Shown here in pieces: positions 23,677-33,915 of a stretch of DNA of 64,000 nt. A model generated the notes under the pieces. That model saw nothing but the letters and a program-made list of their open reading frames with translations, searched no databases and was not told the origin of the DNA. The stretch spans positions 1,426,001 through 1,490,000 of the forward strand of contig NZ_JBBOOM010000001.1 of the NCBI RefSeq assembly GCF_038003085.1. Direction: 5' to 3'. This DNA is from Psychrobacillus sp. FSL K6-2836 (GTDB taxonomy: Bacteria; Bacillota; Bacilli; Bacillales_A; Planococcaceae). Every line of letters begins with the position of its first letter. Position 1 is the stretch's first letter. A program made the position numbers and the translations under genes.

Positions 23677-23735
23677 AGATCTATTTCCTCATCTCTAGTA
23701 TATATTAATTGGTCCTATAAATGTTTTATGAATTG

Positions 23736-24239
23736 TTAAATATTTCGTAACGTGAGAATACCCATTAACAAAATGAGCACACCTGCTAACCTTAATATAA
23801 TCGCTCGGTTCATAAAAGTATGTTTAAATATAACCTTTTGCGCTATAAATACAGCGACATAGGAAAATAATCCAGCACTTAATATAAACACAAACTTTTC
23901 TAATTTAAGCATACCAAACGAAACACTTACTGAAAAGGTATCAAGACTTGCAAATACTGCAAGTAAATAAGGTGACAGAAGTGGTACCTGCTTTGGAGAT
24001 TGAGCTAAAATCATTTGTAATCCTACTAACGACAAAAGAATACCCGATAAATAAGGACTAGCATATGCCAAATAATTTTGTACGACCACACCCGCGTAAT
24101 ACCCGATTAACGGAAAAAGCATATGTAAAGACGCCACCCATGCAGCCAATGTAAAAATTTGCTTTCGATATACGACCAATGAAAATAAAATAAGTACATC
24201 CACAGACATCAAGGCGCCTGCTAAAATTTCACGCCACAA
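23736..24239 (-). CDS. mntP: MntP-family manganese efflux protein (YwlD-like)
   Basis: A 167-residue membrane protein with six helices and two MntP-type acidic motifs, ALMSVDVLI near residue 13 and FASLDTFSVSV near residue 98. The family exports Mn2+. Position between ywlC and ywlE matches Bacillus subtilis. The start is TTG at 24239 with GGGGGAG 6 nt upstream. A 15-bp perfect hairpin ends only just upstream of that ribosome binding site, which may matter for control. Confidence 0.88.
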   Translation of the reverse strand: MWREILAGALMSVDVLILFSLVVYRKQIFTLAAWVASLHMLFPLIGYYAGVVVQNYLAYASPYLSGILLSLVGLQMILAQSPKQVPLLSPYLLAVFASLDTFSVSVSFGMLKLEKFVFILSAGLFSYVAVFIAQKVIFKHTFMNRAIILRLAGVLILLMGILTLRNI

Positions 24240-24251
24240 AAAAATCTCCCC

Positions 24252-24287
24252 CGTCTATTTGCATACTTAAATGTATGCAAATAGACG
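24252..24287 (-). promoter_or_regulatory. 15-bp perfect hairpin between ywlC and mntP
   Basis: CGTCTATTTGCATAC (24252-24266) and GTATGCAAATAGACG (24273-24287) form a perfect stem with a 6-nt loop. On the minus strand it is followed by GGGGAGATTTTTTT, so it could terminate ywlC transcripts. The same G-rich run is the ribosome binding site of mntP, so folding or termination here would affect both genes. Confidence 0.75.
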
Positions 24288-24302
24288 AGCGAGAATACAA
24301 TA

Positions 24303-25331
24303 TTAGCTATAAAACCATTTACTATTTGCCGCTTTTTCCAGACGATTCATAATCGCCGTTCCGACTCCTTCTTTAGAAAGAACCGGTACTAGAATAATAT
24401 CGACGTCTGTTTCATCACAATCTCTTAATGCTTGATACAGTAAATGAGCTGCATCTTTCAGCTGACCTTTTTTTCCTAAAGAAAAGAAATAGTCCGCTTT
24501 TACCTGATTAAATGATTCACTTGCGATTACCGCTACCTTTTTCTGTTCATTATGTATTTTTTCTATTGCTTCATGGATTTTCGATATAGAATCTTCTATT
24601 AAATAGACTGGTGAATCAGGTGCGTAATGTGCATATTTCATACCCGGAGCTCGTGGTGCTTCTTCATGATCTGTTGGTTTTGCTTCACCGACTTGCCCAA
24701 TCACTTTTTCTAACATTTCTTTTGTAACTCCACCCGGACGAAGAATAGTTGGTACTTCACTAGTAAAATCTATCACAGTAGATTCCAATCCGATGCCTGT
24801 TGTTCCACCATCTAAAATAAGGGGAATTTTACCTTCTAAATCATGATAAACATGAGCAGCTTTTGTTGGACTAGGCTTTCCGCTTTTATTTGCACTAGGA
24901 GCAGCAACTGGCTGTTTTAATAGTTTTAATAGTTCAAGGGCTACCTTATGCTCTGGCATTCTAACCCCTACTGATTGTAGTCCCGCTGTCACATTTTTAG
25001 CCAAACTATTTGTTTTTAATGGCAAGATAAGTGTTAATGGGCCTGGCCAAAACATATCCATACATACTTCCGCAAGCTTTGGTATATCACGAGTAAATGC
25101 CTTTATCTCTTCTTTGGAGCCAATGTGAACAATAAGTGGATTATCTTGTGGTCTTCCTTTTGCTTCGAATATTTTAGCTACAGCTTCTTCACTTGTAGCA
25201 ATCGCACCTAATCCATATACAGTTTCAGTTGGAAAAGCTACTACTTCCCCTTTTGTTAATAAATCCACAGCCTGTGCATAACTTGACTGATTTGTTGATA
25301 AATTATCCACAATTGCGATTGTAGTTTTCAT
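24303..25331 (-). CDS. ywlC: L-threonylcarbamoyladenylate synthase (TsaC/Sua5 family)
   Basis: This enzyme makes threonylcarbamoyl-AMP for the t6A37 modification of tRNAs that read ANN codons. The 342-residue product has the YrdC domain (VAFPTETVYGLGAIA, KAKGRPQDNPLIVHI-like, SANKSGKPSPT) followed by a C-terminal Sua5 domain joined by APRAPGMKYAHYAPDSPVY. The ATG at 25331 has AAGGAG 10 nt upstream; the frame extends to 25433 without support. It lies after spoIIR. Confidence 0.95.
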   Translation of the reverse strand: MKTTIAIVDNLSTNQSSYAQAVDLLTKGEVVAFPTETVYGLGAIATSEEAVAKIFEAKGRPQDNPLIVHIGSKEEIKAFTRDIPKLAEVCMDMFWPGPLTLILPLKTNSLAKNVTAGLQSVGVRMPEHKVALELLKLLKQPVAAPSANKSGKPSPTKAAHVYHDLEGKIPLILDGGTTGIGLESTVIDFTSEVPTILRPGGVTKEMLEKVIGQVGEAKPTDHEEAPRAPGMKYAHYAPDSPVYLIEDSISKIHEAIEKIHNEQKKVAVIASESFNQVKADYFFSLGKKGQLKDAAHLLYQALRDCDETDVDIILVPVLSKEGVGTAIMNRLEKAANSKWFYS

Positions 25332-25399
25332 ACTAGTTTTTCTCCTTCCCTTAGGACTTGTCCACAAAATGTTAATAACTTTCAGATAATTGTTAGTAA

Positions 25400-25930
25400 C
25401 TATGTGGAAAACTTCTTTTTCAACCATTCCCAAACCCAGAATTTAGGTTTTTCTTCCTTTACTTCTTCTTTATAGCATACCTTCGGAAAAAGTGCGCACC
25501 ACCAGTTATCTCCTCTTGCGTTACCAATGGAAATAACAATCGATTCTGCCATCATTTGCGAAGAGATTCCTTCGTTCCAAACTTTCGGTGGAAAGCTTGC
25601 CTGCCCTTTAGTAATCGTAATATTAGTGTCTAATGAGTTTGATAGTTTCTCAACAGCCTGTTCTAATTCGTTATACGTTTTTTGCGGATTACTTTCGTAG
25701 TTTAGTAGGATTGGTTCTATATGATGCTTCACGTTATTTTTTACTTGTTGATCTTCTATAGTATTACTATTTGCTATTAGTCGGAAACGAATACCCTCTA
25801 CTTCTTCTCCTTGTTGAAACAGTAAAAATAAGCAAAACTGAATTAATAACAGCATCCAAACAAAGAAAATTACTGCATCTATTTGTTTCCCTATACTAGG
25901 TGCTTTCTTAATCTCGTAATCTGGTAACAT
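25400..25930 (-). CDS. spoIIR: stage II sporulation protein SpoIIR
   Basis: SpoIIR is secreted by the forespore and triggers SpoIIGA to process pro-sigma-E. The 176-residue product has a membrane segment near residues 18-39, the conserved FRLIANSNTIEDQQVKNNV region and the family signature GNARGDNWWCALFPKVCY near the C-terminus. It is shorter than the Bacillus subtilis protein mainly at the C-terminal end. Position between prmC and ywlC matches. Confidence 0.93.
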   Translation of the reverse strand: MLPDYEIKKAPSIGKQIDAVIFFVWMLLLIQFCLFLLFQQGEEVEGIRFRLIANSNTIEDQQVKNNVKHHIEPILLNYESNPQKTYNELEQAVEKLSNSLDTNITITKGQASFPPKVWNEGISSQMMAESIVISIGNARGDNWWCALFPKVCYKEEVKEEKPKFWVWEWLKKKFST

Positions 25931-25974
25931 CTAACATTCCCCCTTAGGAACATTGTTACCAGTAGATTCATATT

Positions 25975-26832
25975 TTATTCAGTGATTGTACAAAAAATAA
26001 AGCGATTTTTTTGATTAATATCCTGAACAACTTCTACAAGCGCTAGTGGAAAGGCATTTTGAAGCATTTTTTGAACAGCTGGACCTTGCGCGTAACCAAT
26101 TTCAAAACCGATGAAACTTGGAATATTCATCATACCCGGAAGCTGAGCTGCCATTTTTCTATATAGCTGTAAACCATCCTCCTCAGCAAATAAAGCAAGA
26201 TGTGGTTCATAATCTATCACTGTGTCCGATAAATCTTCAGCTTCATGTGATCCTATATAAGGAGGGTTGGATAAAATAATATCCCATTTTTGATCGGCAA
26301 TTGGCGCTAGTAAATCCCCTTGCTTAAATTCTACTTTCGCTTCTAAGCGTTCAGCATTCTTTTTAGCAACTACCAAAGCTTCAGGGGATATGTCTGTTGC
26401 AGTCACTTTTACATTTGAAATTTCTTTTTTTATCGTCAAAGCTATAGCACCACTGCCAGTTCCAATATCAGCAATTTTTATTGATTTATTTGCCTCAAAA
26501 AGGTTTGCAGTTCTTTTTTTAACCTCTTCAATCAATTCTTCTGTTTCTGGCCTTGGGATCAGAACATGTTCATTCACTAGAAAATCACGCCCGTAAAAGT
26601 TCTCCTGTCCGATGATATATTGGAAAGGGCGACCAGTTGCGTGCTCTTCGACATAATCCCAAAAGGTTTGATAGGCTTCTGGAGTTATTTCTTCATATAT
26701 AGTCATCATTAACTCGGAATAGTTTTTCTGTAAGACATGCTGCAATAAGTAGCGAGCAACTTCTTTTTCACGATTATTTTCTGCTAAAAAAGAAGAAGCC
26801 CGTGTTAGGGCCTCAAAATTTGTTTTACACAT
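25975..26832 (-). CDS. prmC: peptide chain release factor N5-glutamine methyltransferase
   Basis: PrmC methylates the Gln of the GGQ motif of release factors. The 285-residue product has the SAM-binding motif [13 protein letters not shown] near residue 120 and the glutamine-binding NPPYIG motif near 189, plus [11 protein letters not shown]. Its start overlaps the prfA stop by 8 nt, the usual substrate-enzyme gene pair. Confidence 0.95.
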   Translation of the reverse strand: MCKTNFEALTRASSFLAENNREKEVARYLLQHVLQKNYSELMMTIYEEITPEAYQTFWDYVEEHATGRPFQYIIGQENFYGRDFLVNEHVLIPRPETEELIEEVKKRTANLFEANKSIKIADIGTGSGAIALTIKKEISNVKVTATDISPEALVVAKKNAERLEAKVEFKQGDLLAPIADQKWDIILSNPPYIGSHEAEDLSDTVIDYEPHLALFAEEDGLQLYRKMAAQLPGMMNIPSFIGFEIGYAQGPAVQKMLQNAFPLALVEVVQDINQKNRFIFCTITE

Positions 26833-27904
26833 TGGTATCGTTCATTCTCTCTAATTTTTCTGCTTGATCTTCCATTATTAATGCATCGATCACTTCATCC
26901 ATTTTACCTTCTAGGACTTGATCGAGTTTTTGCAAGGTTAATCCAATACGGTGATCGGTCACACGATTTTGCGGATAGTTATACGTACGAATACGCTCCG
27001 AACGGTCACCAGTTCCTACTGCAGATTTACGAACTGCATCATATTCTGCTTGTGCTTCTTGACGGAATTTATCTGCTACGCGGGCACGAAGAATTTTCAT
27101 CGCTTTTTCTCTATTTTTGATCTGTGATTTTTCATCTTGCATGGAAACAGTAATTCCAGTAGGTAAATGCGTCATTCGAACTGCAGACATCGTTGTATTT
27201 ACCGATTGTCCTCCAGCACCAGATGAAGCGAATGTATCGACACGAACTTCCTTCTCATGAATCTCCACATCTACTTCCTCTGCTTCCGGCAATACGGCAA
27301 CAGTAGCTGTAGAAGTATGAATACGTCCTCCAGATTCTGTTTCTGGAACACGTTGTACTCGGTGTGCGCCGTTTTCATACTTCATTTTTGAAAACGCACT
27401 TTTTCCGTTAATCATAAAAATGATTTCTTTGAAGCCGCCAAGACCAGTAGGATTGGATTCCATAATATCAATTTTCCAACCTTGTGTTTCTGCATATCTG
27501 CTATACATGCGGAACAAATTCCCTGCAAATAACGCAGCTTCGTCTCCACCAGCAGCCCCACGAATCTCCATAATAACGTTTTTATCATCATTTGGATCCT
27601 TTGGAATCAACAACAGTCTTAGTCGTTCTTCCAATGTTTCTATTTGGCCTTCTAATTCACTAACTTCTTCTTTTACCATATCTCGCATATCCGCGTCTAA
27701 CTTTTCCTCTAGCATTTGCTTCGAGTCTTTATATTGGCTTTTAACTTCCTTGTATTCACGGTACGCGTCAACAGTTGCTTGCAAATCCGATTGCTCTTTT
27801 GAATATTCTCTTAGCTTATTTAGATCATTGACCACTTCAGGGTCACTAAGCAATTCATTTAAATTATTATAACGATCTTCTACCGATTGTAATCGATCAA
27901 ACAT
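26825..27904 (-). CDS. prfA: peptide chain release factor 1
   Basis: RF1 reads UAA and UAG and releases the finished peptide. The 359-residue product has the GAGGQSVN motif and a PxT-type codon-recognition region before it. The ATG at 27904 is preferred because GAGGTGAG is just upstream; a GTG three codons earlier lies within that site. It overlaps prmC and starts the prfA-prmC-spoIIR-ywlC run. Confidence 0.97.
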   Translation of the reverse strand: MFDRLQSVEDRYNNLNELLSDPEVVNDLNKLREYSKEQSDLQATVDAYREYKEVKSQYKDSKQMLEEKLDADMRDMVKEEVSELEGQIETLEERLRLLLIPKDPNDDKNVIMEIRGAAGGDEAALFAGNLFRMYSRYAETQGWKIDIMESNPTGLGGFKEIIFMINGKSAFSKMKYENGAHRVQRVPETESGGRIHTSTATVAVLPEAEEVDVEIHEKEVRVDTFASSGAGGQSVNTTMSAVRMTHLPTGITVSMQDEKSQIKNREKAMKILRARVADKFRQEAQAEYDAVRKSAVGTGDRSERIRTYNYPQNRVTDHRIGLTLQKLDQVLEGKMDEVIDALIMEDQAEKLERMNDTNV

Positions 27905-28333
27905 CGAGCTCACCTCGTTCGTTTAAGTCTATATCATTCCTATTATAAAGAAAAAGTAACATTCTCGCTACTTTTTCTGTAAAGAGTTTAGTTATAGATC
28001 TTGGTATGAGTAAGTAACATTAATTAATACTGTTGATTTCCACTCCAGGCGGACGACTTGCGCTCCAATCAACAAAGTCCACTTTAAATAAAGTGATAAT
28101 TAAATATAATAACACATAAGTATTCATGTTTTATTTTGAAAGAAGTAAACATAAAAGTGACTCAACTATTGAAATAATTAATTATTGGTATAACCATCAA
28201 AATTAAGGTATAGCAGACCTTTTTTTTAAAAAGCATCTCATGATATTTCAGCGCAGCGGTCATTCTTTAGGGTACACGCTTAAACTAATTAAAAATCTTA
28301 GTGATTAACTGTAAAAAATCTTGTTATTGGAGA

Positions 28334-28473
28334 CTACTCACTTAATGATTGTAGTGGAAGGTGGCGACTCCAGTGGGATGAGTGAGACAGATGAGATATC
28401 ACAACGACGCGCTAGCGACGGTGATAGCTCATCGCTCACCCCACGGAAAGCGTCCACCTGAAACGGAAATCAG
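28334..28473 (+). repeat. ~130-bp dispersed repeat (copy 2)
   Basis: It matches 19022-19150 over most of its length, in the same orientation, with a short extra segment (GATGAGATATC). A fragment of the CCACCTGAAACGG end is seen inverted near 28040. Confidence 0.85.
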
Positions 28474-28540
28474 TGGCACATTTAATTCTTAAATTTACCA
28501 GTAACTCTAGGTTTAGGGCATATAATTTTCTTCTCATTCT

Positions 28541-28578
28541 TTAAAATTCCACTTCATAGAATTAAATGAAGTGGATTT
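28541..28578 (-). terminator. intrinsic terminator of tdk
   Basis: ATTCCACTTCAT and ATGAAGTGGAT pair around a 9-nt loop; on the minus strand TTTTAAAG follows. The stem begins 11 nt after the tdk stop. Confidence 0.7.
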
Positions 28579-28586
28579 ACATTAGC

Positions 28587-29159
28587 TTATAGTGGTGGGT
28601 TGGCATGGCATTTTCTGCATACTGGGTAGTAGGAGTCGTTGCCGCCTATTTGGATTTGTTCGCCAGTGTAGACAGGTTTTCCTTGGTCGTCTACACGTAG
28701 GTTCATGATTGCTTTTTTATGACAGAACCAGCAGATGGTTTTCATTTCCTCAATTTTGTCGGCGTAGATCAGCATGTAACGACTACCTTCGAAAAGTTCG
28801 TTTTGGAAGTCATTTTTCAGTCCAAAGCCCATTACTGGAATGTCTAATTCATCGACAATTTTCGTTAGTTGTAAGACATGTTCCTTTGTTAAGAACTGCA
28901 CTTCGTCGATTAAAACACAGTATGGTTTTGGGGAAACTGCTTGTACTAATTCAAGTAAGTTGGTTTCTTCGTAGATAGCCATAGCTTTTCTTTTCAATCC
29001 AATCCTACTAGAAATATGACCAACTTCGTCACGTGTATCTATTCCTGGTGTGAATATTAAAACAGGTTTGTTTTGTTCTTCATAATTATGAGCAACTTTT
29101 AAGATTTCAATTGATTTTCCACTATTCATTGCTCCGTATTTATAAAATAATTGCGGCAT
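28587..29159 (-). CDS. tdk: thymidine kinase
   Basis: Tdk phosphorylates thymidine in the salvage pathway. The 190-residue product has a P-loop in the form GAMNSGKS, the Walker B/lid region VLIDEVQFL, and two Cys pairs (CWFC and CRKC) that bind structural zinc, all typical of the type II family. It lies between rpmE and prfA as in Bacillus subtilis. Confidence 0.96.
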   Translation of the reverse strand: MPQLFYKYGAMNSGKSIEILKVAHNYEEQNKPVLIFTPGIDTRDEVGHISSRIGLKRKAMAIYEETNLLELVQAVSPKPYCVLIDEVQFLTKEHVLQLTKIVDELDIPVMGFGLKNDFQNELFEGSRYMLIYADKIEEMKTICWFCHKKAIMNLRVDDQGKPVYTGEQIQIGGNDSYYPVCRKCHANPPL

Positions 29160-29240
29160 GATTTGTCTCCTTGTGCACTATGTATTTCTTCTATTTATTT
29201 ATACCATAAGCGTACTTTTATCGGAAATCATATTTACATT

Positions 29241-29281
29241 AAAACAAAAATACCTGCAAAGCATGATGCTCTACAGGTACT
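29241..29281 (-). terminator. intrinsic terminator of rpmE
   Basis: On the minus strand GTACCTG and CAGGTA pair with an inner AGC/GCT stem, followed by TTTTTGTTTT. It starts 8 nt after the rpmE stop. Confidence 0.8.
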
Positions 29282-29287
29282 TTGGTA

Positions 29288-29515
29288 TTAGTTTTCTTGG
29301 TCTTCTTTGATTTCTTCTTTAATGCCGTATTTTTTGTTGAAGCGATCCACACGGCCATCAGCTGCTGCGAATTTTTGACGCCCAGTATAATATGGGTGAC
29401 ATTCGTTACAGAACTCGACTTTAATATCGTTTTTTACAGAACCAGTTGTGAATGTGTTACCACATGAACATGATACTGTTGCTTCTTTGTAATCGGGATG
29501 AATTCCTGCTTTCAT
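29288..29515 (-). CDS. rpmE: 50S ribosomal protein L31, zinc form
   Basis: A 75-residue L31 with the zinc-binding cysteines (CSC near residue 16 and CNEC near residue 36), so it is the C+ form rather than the zinc-independent YtiA type. It ends with a longer acidic tail (EEIKEDQEN) than the Bacillus subtilis protein. AGGAGAGA lies just upstream of the ATG. It stands alone between rho and tdk. Confidence 0.96.
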   Translation of the reverse strand: MKAGIHPDYKEATVSCSCGNTFTTGSVKNDIKVEFCNECHPYYTGRQKFAAADGRVDRFNKKYGIKEEIKEDQEN

Positions 29516-29682
29516 CTCTATCTCTCCTCTCGCCCTGAACCATCTGGAACAGAGTTGGTTATGATACTGATACCTTACACGATCCGATTGATGTCAATCG
29601 CATATGTAGCAGAAAAGTGTGATGTTACGTTAAATATAATACCATCTTTAGAAGTCTAATGCAAATGTTTAGTTTAAACTAG

Positions 29683-29830
29683 TTTAACAGGCTGTAATAT
29701 TCCCAATTAGTTCGGACCAACAGGATGTTGGTTACCTCAGGCATTACCGCACGATGCGGCGTTATTTGCTTAAGTTCACTTTTCCAATCCGTGGGGGCGA
29801 AGAACCTCCATTGATGGAAGTTTCACTTTA
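29683..29830 (+). repeat. ~150-bp structured dispersed repeat, copy 2
   Basis: TTTAACAGGCTGTAAT to GGAAGTTTCACTTTA, with internal stems ACCAACAGGATGTTGGT and TGCCGCACGATGCGGC. Its right end overlaps the rho stop codon. The rest of the rpmE-rho gap (29516-29682) shows no gene; the rpmE promoter should be in it. Confidence 0.85.
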
Positions 29831-31111
29831 TAATGTTACTTTTCCGCTTCGATGTGCTTTCATTTCTACAGTTAGTTGCTCAAAAAATCCTTCGTTTGTT
29901 TTTGATTGACGAAGTTTTCTTAAGAAACGTTCTGCGAAATCAGATGAATCGGAGAATGTCTTACGAATTGCCCAAAGTTTGTCCAGTTGTTCTTTGGGAA
30001 TAAGTAACTCTTCTTTTCTTGTTCCAGAACGGCGGATATCAATTGCCGGGAAAATACGACGTTCTGCAAGGCTTCTGTCTAAATGAAGTTCTAAGTTACC
30101 AGTTCCTTTAAATTCCTCATAAATAACTTCGTCCATACGAGATCCAGTATCAACTAATGCAGTAGCAAGAATTGTTAAGCTTCCACCTTCTTCGATATTA
30201 CGTGCTGCTCCGAAAAATCGTTTTGGACGATGGAATGCTGCTGGGTCAATACCACCAGATAGTGTACGCCCACTTGGTGGAATAACTAAGTTGTATGCAC
30301 GAGCTAAACGAGTAATGGAGTCCATCAAAATGATCACATCGCGTTTATGTTCAACTAGGCGCATTGCTCTTTCAAGTACAAGTTCTGCCACTTTTACGTG
30401 GTTTTCTGGAACCTCATCAAATGTAGAGCTTACAACATCTGCTTTAACAGAACGCTCTATATCAGTTACTTCTTCTGGGCGCTCATCTATTAATAAAACA
30501 ATTAGTTCTGCATTTGGATGGTTCGTTGTTATTGCGTTGGCAATTTCCTTAATAAGTAATGTTTTACCAGCTTTCGGTGGCGCCACTATCAATCCCCGTT
30601 GACCATAACCAACAGGTGCTACCAGATCCATGATACGAGTCGATAGTTTATCAGGAACTGTTTCCAATACGATATGGCGATCAGGATATAAAGGTGTTAG
30701 CCCTGGAAAATGTACTCTTTCCTTCGCTACTTCTGGGTCTTCCCCATTAACTAATTCTACATGGAGCAGTCCATAATAGCGTTCACTTTCTTTTGGCGGT
30801 CGCACTTTCCCTGTTACTTTGTCTCCATTTCGAAGGTCAAATCTTCTAATTTGAGAAGCAGAGATATAGATGTCCTCTGAGCTAGGCGAGTAGTTAATCG
30901 GACGCAAGAAACCGAAACCCTCTTGTTGAATAATTTCTAATACGCCTTCCATGAAGAAAAATCCTTCTTGTTCAGCACGAGATTTTAAGATTGCAAAAAT
31001 AAGTTCTTTCTTTGAAAGTTTACTATATGCGGCTACTTTAAATTTACGCGCAAGTGCATATAGTTCTTTTAGAGTCATATTTTCTAACTCATTAATTGTT
31101 GTTTGTGTCAT
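29828..31111 (-). CDS. rho: transcription termination factor Rho
   Basis: Rho is a hexameric RNA helicase that ends transcription. The 427-residue product has the N-terminal [13 protein letters not shown] domain, the RNA-binding cold-shock-like domain ([20 protein letters not shown]), and the ATPase core with [20 protein letters not shown] and SGGIDPAA. Length equals the Bacillus subtilis protein. The ATG at 31111 gives that length; an upstream GTG adds five residues. The stop codon sits in the end of a dispersed repeat, and the last few residues differ from the family. Confidence 0.96.
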   Translation of the reverse strand: MTQTTINELENMTLKELYALARKFKVAAYSKLSKKELIFAILKSRAEQEGFFFMEGVLEIIQQEGFGFLRPINYSPSSEDIYISASQIRRFDLRNGDKVTGKVRPPKESERYYGLLHVELVNGEDPEVAKERVHFPGLTPLYPDRHIVLETVPDKLSTRIMDLVAPVGYGQRGLIVAPPKAGKTLLIKEIANAITTNHPNAELIVLLIDERPEEVTDIERSVKADVVSSTFDEVPENHVKVAELVLERAMRLVEHKRDVIILMDSITRLARAYNLVIPPSGRTLSGGIDPAAFHRPKRFFGAARNIEEGGSLTILATALVDTGSRMDEVIYEEFKGTGNLELHLDRSLAERRIFPAIDIRRSGTRKEELLIPKEQLDKLWAIRKTFSDSSDFAERFLRKLRQSKTNEGFFEQLTVEMKAHRSGKVTL

Positions 31112-31190
31112 ATGGGAATGCACCACTCTTTATTATTTTTTATTGTTTTACTAATGTTTGAAATGTTAAAGATAGAAGTTTTATAAGAGG

Positions 31191-31223
31191 TTACCCGACG
31201 CCCTAGGATTGGTCGCCGGGTAA
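31191..31223 (-). terminator. hairpin between glpX and rho
   Basis: TTACCCGACG and CGCCGGGTAA pair (one mismatch) around a 13-nt loop. On the minus strand CCTCTTATAAAAC follows. It could end glpX transcripts or act in the rho leader. The T-run is weak. Confidence 0.45.
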
Positions 31224-31284
31224 AACATAAAGGAAAGTTTCTTATTTTATAGATTAAGAAAGTATATACTTATTATTCATCTTC

Positions 31285-31395
31285 TGTCTAGCTTCAGTTC
31301 CTAGCCCCTCGAGGTCGCTTCAGTCTTGCGAATAAAGGCAAAGTGCGCCTTTATTGCAATTCTTCGAGCGCTTGTCGGGGCTTACATAGGTGTTT
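31285..31395 (+). repeat. ~110-bp dispersed repeat (TCTAGC...CCCCTCGAG type), copy 1
   Basis: The sequence with TGTCTAGCTTCAG, TAGCCCCTCGAGG, GCGAATAAAGGCAAA and GCTTGTCGGGGCT is shared with two tandem copies at 37539-37765. The GAGGGGCTA-type start and the CGGGGCT end are partly complementary. This type of repeat is common between Bacillus genes. Confidence 0.8.
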
Positions 31396-31404
31396 ACGTA
31401 TTTC

Positions 31405-32367
31405 TTATAGAACTAAATTTGGTTTTTTATTTAAGCTGTGACGACCTTCAACAAAGCGAACTGTACCTGATTTAGCACGCATAACGATGGAATGTGTTGA
31501 ACTGAACGCACCTTTAAATTGTACTCCACGAAGAAGTTCTCCATCTGTAACACCTGTTGCTGCAAAAATGGCGTCATCGCCTTTAACTAAATCCTCCATA
31601 CGTAATACTTTGTTTACGTCTAGCCCCATCTTGATGCAACGTGCAATCTCTGCCTCGTCTTGAGGTATCAGTTTCCCTTGGATTTCTCCACCTAAACATT
31701 TTAATCCAACGGCAGAGATAACTCCTTCTGGAGCTCCACCCATTCCGAATAAAATATCTACACCAGTATCATCAAACGCTGTATTAATAGCTCCGGCAAC
31801 ATCACCATCTGTGATTAGCTTTATACGTGCTCCAGCTGCTCTAATTTCATCAATGATTTTTTGGTGACGAGGACGACCTAAAATAGTAGCTACAACATCT
31901 TCTATGTTTTTATTTTTTGCACGTGCAACCGCTTTTAGATTATCTAAAACCGATGCATTAATATCCACTTGACCTACAGATTCAGGACCTACAGCAAGTT
32001 TTTCCATATACATATCTGGAGCATGAAGTAAGTTTCCACGATCGGCAACTGCAAGTACCGCAAGTGCATTCCAACCACCTGAGGCAACGATATTTGTACC
32101 TTCTAAAGGATCTACTGCGATGTCTACATGAGGACCATCCGTTCCAAGACCAAGTTTTTCACCGATATATAACATCGGCGCTTCGTCCATTTCTCCTTCT
32201 CCGATTACAACGACGCCTTCCATTGGGATCGTGTCAAAAACTGTACGCATAGCAGTTGTTGCTGCATCATCCGCTTCGTTTTTTAAACCCCGACCCATCC
32301 AACGTGCAGATGCGATTGCTGCTGCTTCTGTTACTCGAACCAATTCCATTGATAAACTACGTTCCAT
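31405..32367 (-). CDS. glpX: fructose-1,6-bisphosphatase, class II
   Basis: GlpX hydrolyses fructose 1,6-bisphosphate in gluconeogenesis. The 320-residue product has the metal and substrate motifs [20 protein letters not shown] and [10 protein letters not shown], with the family start [17 protein letters not shown]. The ATG at 32367 follows GGAGG by 11 nt; the frame extends 11 codons further without support. It sits between murZ and rho as in Bacillus subtilis. Confidence 0.96.
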   Translation of the reverse strand: MERSLSMELVRVTEAAAIASARWMGRGLKNEADDAATTAMRTVFDTIPMEGVVVIGEGEMDEAPMLYIGEKLGLGTDGPHVDIAVDPLEGTNIVASGGWNALAVLAVADRGNLLHAPDMYMEKLAVGPESVGQVDINASVLDNLKAVARAKNKNIEDVVATILGRPRHQKIIDEIRAAGARIKLITDGDVAGAINTAFDDTGVDILFGMGGAPEGVISAVGLKCLGGEIQGKLIPQDEAEIARCIKMGLDVNKVLRMEDLVKGDDAIFAATGVTDGELLRGVQFKGAFSSTHSIVMRAKSGTVRFVEGRHSLNKKPNLVL

Positions 32368-32473
32368 TATAATATAAGCCTCCAGTTTTGCATTATCCAA
32401 ATTCCGAACTGTATTTCTTCCTGTATCATTGTAGCATATTTATCAAATTTAATAAGTGACAATTATCCATTAA

Positions 32474-32594
32474 AACTTCTATCAGCGAGTTTTTTCTTCA
32501 TCCCCACTGATTGAAAAACAGAACTCAAGCAAATAACGCCGCATCGTGCGGCAATGCTTGATTGACCAGCATCCTGTTTGGCCAAACCATTCAG
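32474..32594 (-). repeat. ~120-bp structured dispersed repeat, copy 4 (opposite orientation)
   Basis: This is the reverse complement of the 29683/36214 family, recognised by ATAACGCCGCATCGTGCGGC and CATCCCCACTGAT, but it lacks the TTTAACAGGCTG end. It lies between murZ and glpX. Confidence 0.75.
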
Positions 32595-32618
32595 GAAAAG
32601 TCAAACTACCCGTAGATA

Positions 32619-33896
32619 TTAATCGTTATTTATTTCCACTTCTTTTATTTCTACCCGTCTAATATCTGCACCAAGTCCTTGAAGCTTATCGACTAAAGAG
32701 CTGTACCCACGTTCTATATGGAAAATATCTTGGATTTCCGTTTCTCCATCGGCAATTAACCCCGCAATGACAAGCGCTGCACCTGCACGAAGATCGCTTG
32801 CGCGTACGGTAGCAGCTTCTAAGTTCACTGGACCTGTAATGATTGCCGTTCTACCATCTACACGACCGATTGCATTCATCCGGCGTAATTCATCTATTTG
32901 TTTGAAGCGAGCGGAGTATATAGTATCCGTAATAACAGAAGTGCCTACTGCTTGAGTCATCAATACAGAAAAGGGCTGTTGTAAATCAGTTGGGAAGCCT
33001 GGATATACCAATGTTTTTACATCAACTGGTAATATATCCTCCACTTTCGGAATTACAATCTTTTCTTCATATTCTTCCACCTTCACACCCATTTCACGAA
33101 GTTTAGCAGTTAATGCCTCTACGTGAAAAGGAATCACATTGTCAATTGTCACGCCATCTCCAGCGACTGCTGCCATGATCATGAATGTGCCGGCTTCAAT
33201 ACGATCTGGAATAATCGTGTGCTTTGTACCATGTAATTCTTCCACACCGTCTATTCGGATTACATTTGTTCCAGCACCCTTGATATTCGCACCCATATTA
33301 GATAGTAGAGTTGCTACGTCAATGATTTCTGGCTCTTTTGCTGCGTTTTCAATAATCGTACGACCTTTTGCTTTGACTGCTGCCAACATAATGTTAATAG
33401 TAGCACCTACACTTACAACATCTAAATAGATTTTAGCTCCGACTAAATTTTGTGCACGCAAATATATAGCTCCATGCTCATTGGACACAGATGCACCTAA
33501 TGCCTCGAAGCCTTTAATATGCTGATCGATAGGTCTTGGGCCTAAGTGACATCCACCTGGTAAACCTATTGCTGCTTTGTTAAATCTTCCAAGCAGGGCA
33601 CCCATTAAATAGTAAGACGCACGAAGTTTCTTGATGTTGCCATTTGGAAGAGGCATATCCACAACATTTGTTGGATCTATCGTCATTGTTCCATTTTCAA
33701 ATGTTACTTTAGCTCCAACCTCTTCCAAAATTTCTTTTAACGTCCAAACGTCTAGAATTTCTGGTAAACCTTCAATAGTTACAGGGGAATTTGCCAATAA
33801 AGAAGCGGGAATAAGTGCAACCGCACTATTTTTTGCCCCACTTACTTTAATGGTTCCTTGAAGGCGCTGTCCCCCTTTTATTTTATAAACTTCCAT
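32619..33896 (-). CDS. murZ: UDP-N-acetylglucosamine 1-carboxyvinyltransferase MurZ (MurAB)
   Basis: The second MurA of the window. The 425-residue product has the catalytic loop [19 protein letters not shown] with Cys at residue 116 and the [13 protein letters not shown] motif. The HLGP after the Cys, instead of AIGS, separates it from MurAA. In Bacillus subtilis the MurZ paralogue sits in this same tal-murZ-rho group. It follows the transaldolase gene by 19 nt. Confidence 0.95.
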   Translation of the reverse strand: MEVYKIKGGQRLQGTIKVSGAKNSAVALIPASLLANSPVTIEGLPEILDVWTLKEILEEVGAKVTFENGTMTIDPTNVVDMPLPNGNIKKLRASYYLMGALLGRFNKAAIGLPGGCHLGPRPIDQHIKGFEALGASVSNEHGAIYLRAQNLVGAKIYLDVVSVGATINIMLAAVKAKGRTIIENAAKEPEIIDVATLLSNMGANIKGAGTNVIRIDGVEELHGTKHTIIPDRIEAGTFMIMAAVAGDGVTIDNVIPFHVEALTAKLREMGVKVEEYEEKIVIPKVEDILPVDVKTLVYPGFPTDLQQPFSVLMTQAVGTSVITDTIYSARFKQIDELRRMNAIGRVDGRTAIITGPVNLEAATVRASDLRAGAALVIAGLIADGETEIQDIFHIERGYSSLVDKLQGLGADIRRVEIKEVEINND

Positions 33897-33915
33897 ACAG
33901 TTCTCCTTCGTCTTG

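Larger units (their letters stand above)
27905..28586. other. repeat-bearing intergenic region between tdk and prfA
   Basis: About 680 nt with no gene. It holds a second copy of the 130-bp repeat (28334-28473), a short inverted fragment of the same repeat around 28035-28072, an AAAAAGTA/TACTTTTT dyad near 27946-27972, and the tdk terminator. The prfA promoter is probably near 27905-27990, but only a TATAAT at about 27938-27943 is suggestive. Confidence 0.6.

Noticed and set aside
24243-24302. Mn riboswitch (yybP-ykoY) before mntP
   Set aside because: Only a simple hairpin is present; the conserved loop sequences of that riboswitch were not found.
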